A stretch of 64,000 bases of DNA from NCBI GenBank assembly GCA_937926545.1, contig CALAZW010000066.1, positions 30,442 through 94,441 on the forward strand. The letters run 5' to 3'. This DNA is from an uncultured Helcococcus sp. GTDB taxonomy: Bacteria > Bacillota > Clostridia > Tissierellales > Peptoniphilaceae. Of the stretch, positions 63,844 to 64,000 are shown in pieces. Both the position numbers and the translations under genes were made by a program. How positions within the stretch are numbered: the stretch's first letter is position 1; each line of letters starts with the position of its first letter. The notes below the pieces were generated by a model. The model searched no databases and was not told the origin of the DNA. It saw nothing but the letters and a program-made list of their open reading frames with translations.

Positions 63844-64000
63844 GTTAACCTCCTTCATCCATCTTATATATACTTTATCTTAAGCTTGTCATAAGTTTTT
63901 TCTTATTCTCTTGTTTTGACCTGGTAAAGGAGCTATTTCATGCAGTCTATTAACTATTTGTCTTATTAATGACTAAATACAAAAAAAGCCATCTTTTGAT
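63844..64000. other. Upstream region of the surface-protein pseudogene
   Basis: Contains the pseudogene's ribosome binding site (63847-63856) and a possible promoter on the minus strand (ATGACA, 16-base spacer, TATATA near 63870-63892). At the right edge AAAAGATGGCTTTTTTT on the minus strand looks like the 3' half of a terminator whose other half is outside the window. No gene is supported. Confidence 0.4.

Noticed and set aside
63889..63972. 28-codon stop-to-stop minus-strand stretch containing HEIAPLPGQNKRIRKNL
   Set aside because: It looks vaguely like a protein end (for example of a decayed transposase), but there is no start codon, no ribosome binding site and too little sequence to assign.
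1..64000. CRISPR arrays, prophage, insertion sequences, toxin-antitoxin or defence modules
   Set aside because: I saw no regularly spaced repeats, integrase, transposase or nuclease genes; almost every gene belongs to a housekeeping or well-known family.

Overview
The window is AT-rich, densely coded DNA from a Gram-positive, low-GC, strictly or mainly anaerobic bacterium. Strong GGAGG ribosome binding sites, SigA-type promoters, the Firmicutes order S4/rqcP-divIC-tilS-hpt-ftsH, an Rnf complex, rubrerythrin, an LPXTG sorting signal and a clostridial-style mraZ cell-wall cluster all fit. My best guess is a Tissierellia / Peptoniphilaceae-type anaerobic coccus. This is inferred from gene content and protein style, not from a search. 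No sporulation genes are seen.

Layout. 1-10100: partial rarA, nrdR, ftsZ and the division/cell-wall (dcw) cluster ftsW-murD-mraY-PBP-ftsL-rsmH-mraZ, all on the minus strand, with a clear promoter and a four-repeat MraZ operator in front of mraZ and a separate strong promoter for ftsZ. 10100-14200: lgt, a membrane protein, yebC, yigZ and hflX. 14400-19500 (plus): a class A PBP with an unusual inserted segment, then a two-component system. 19500-29800 (minus): MATE exporter, dus, coaX, an ECF S component, pyrG, ftsH, hpt, tilS, divIC and an S4 protein. 29800-33950 (plus): dinB and a split PTS sugar uptake system with an enzyme-like protein of unknown function between EIICB and EIIA. 33990-39245 (minus): a metal ABC transporter operon with cutC and a PHP phosphoesterase, behind a DtxR-like palindrome. 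39355-42932: class I ribonucleotide reductase with tandem NrdR boxes. 43000-44800: acyl-ACP thioesterase, DUF1622, queH. 45300: rubrerythrin. 45940-50460: two anchored C39 peptidases, a DUF3783-like protein, ybaK, nitroreductase, CPBP protease and maf. 50550-56362: the rnfCDGEAB operon, in which RnfG carries three FMN-binding domains instead of one. 56490-60363: lytic transglycosylase, coaE, polA. 60458: tRNA-Leu(CAA). 60582-63843: one large, heavily decayed gene for a sortase-anchored surface protein.

How parts connect. nrdR lies at one end of the window and its likely target nrdAB, with boxes in the promoter, lies 40 kb away. MraZ faces its own operator. The Rnf complex supplies ion-gradient-coupled ferredoxin:NAD electron flow, and rubrerythrin handles peroxide. 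The most striking items are the triple-flavin RnfG, the broken LPXTG gene that still has an intact ribosome binding site and sorting signal, the PTS-embedded protein of unknown function, and the repeat-bearing insertion in the class A PBP. I see no CRISPR array, phage, insertion sequence or defence system.
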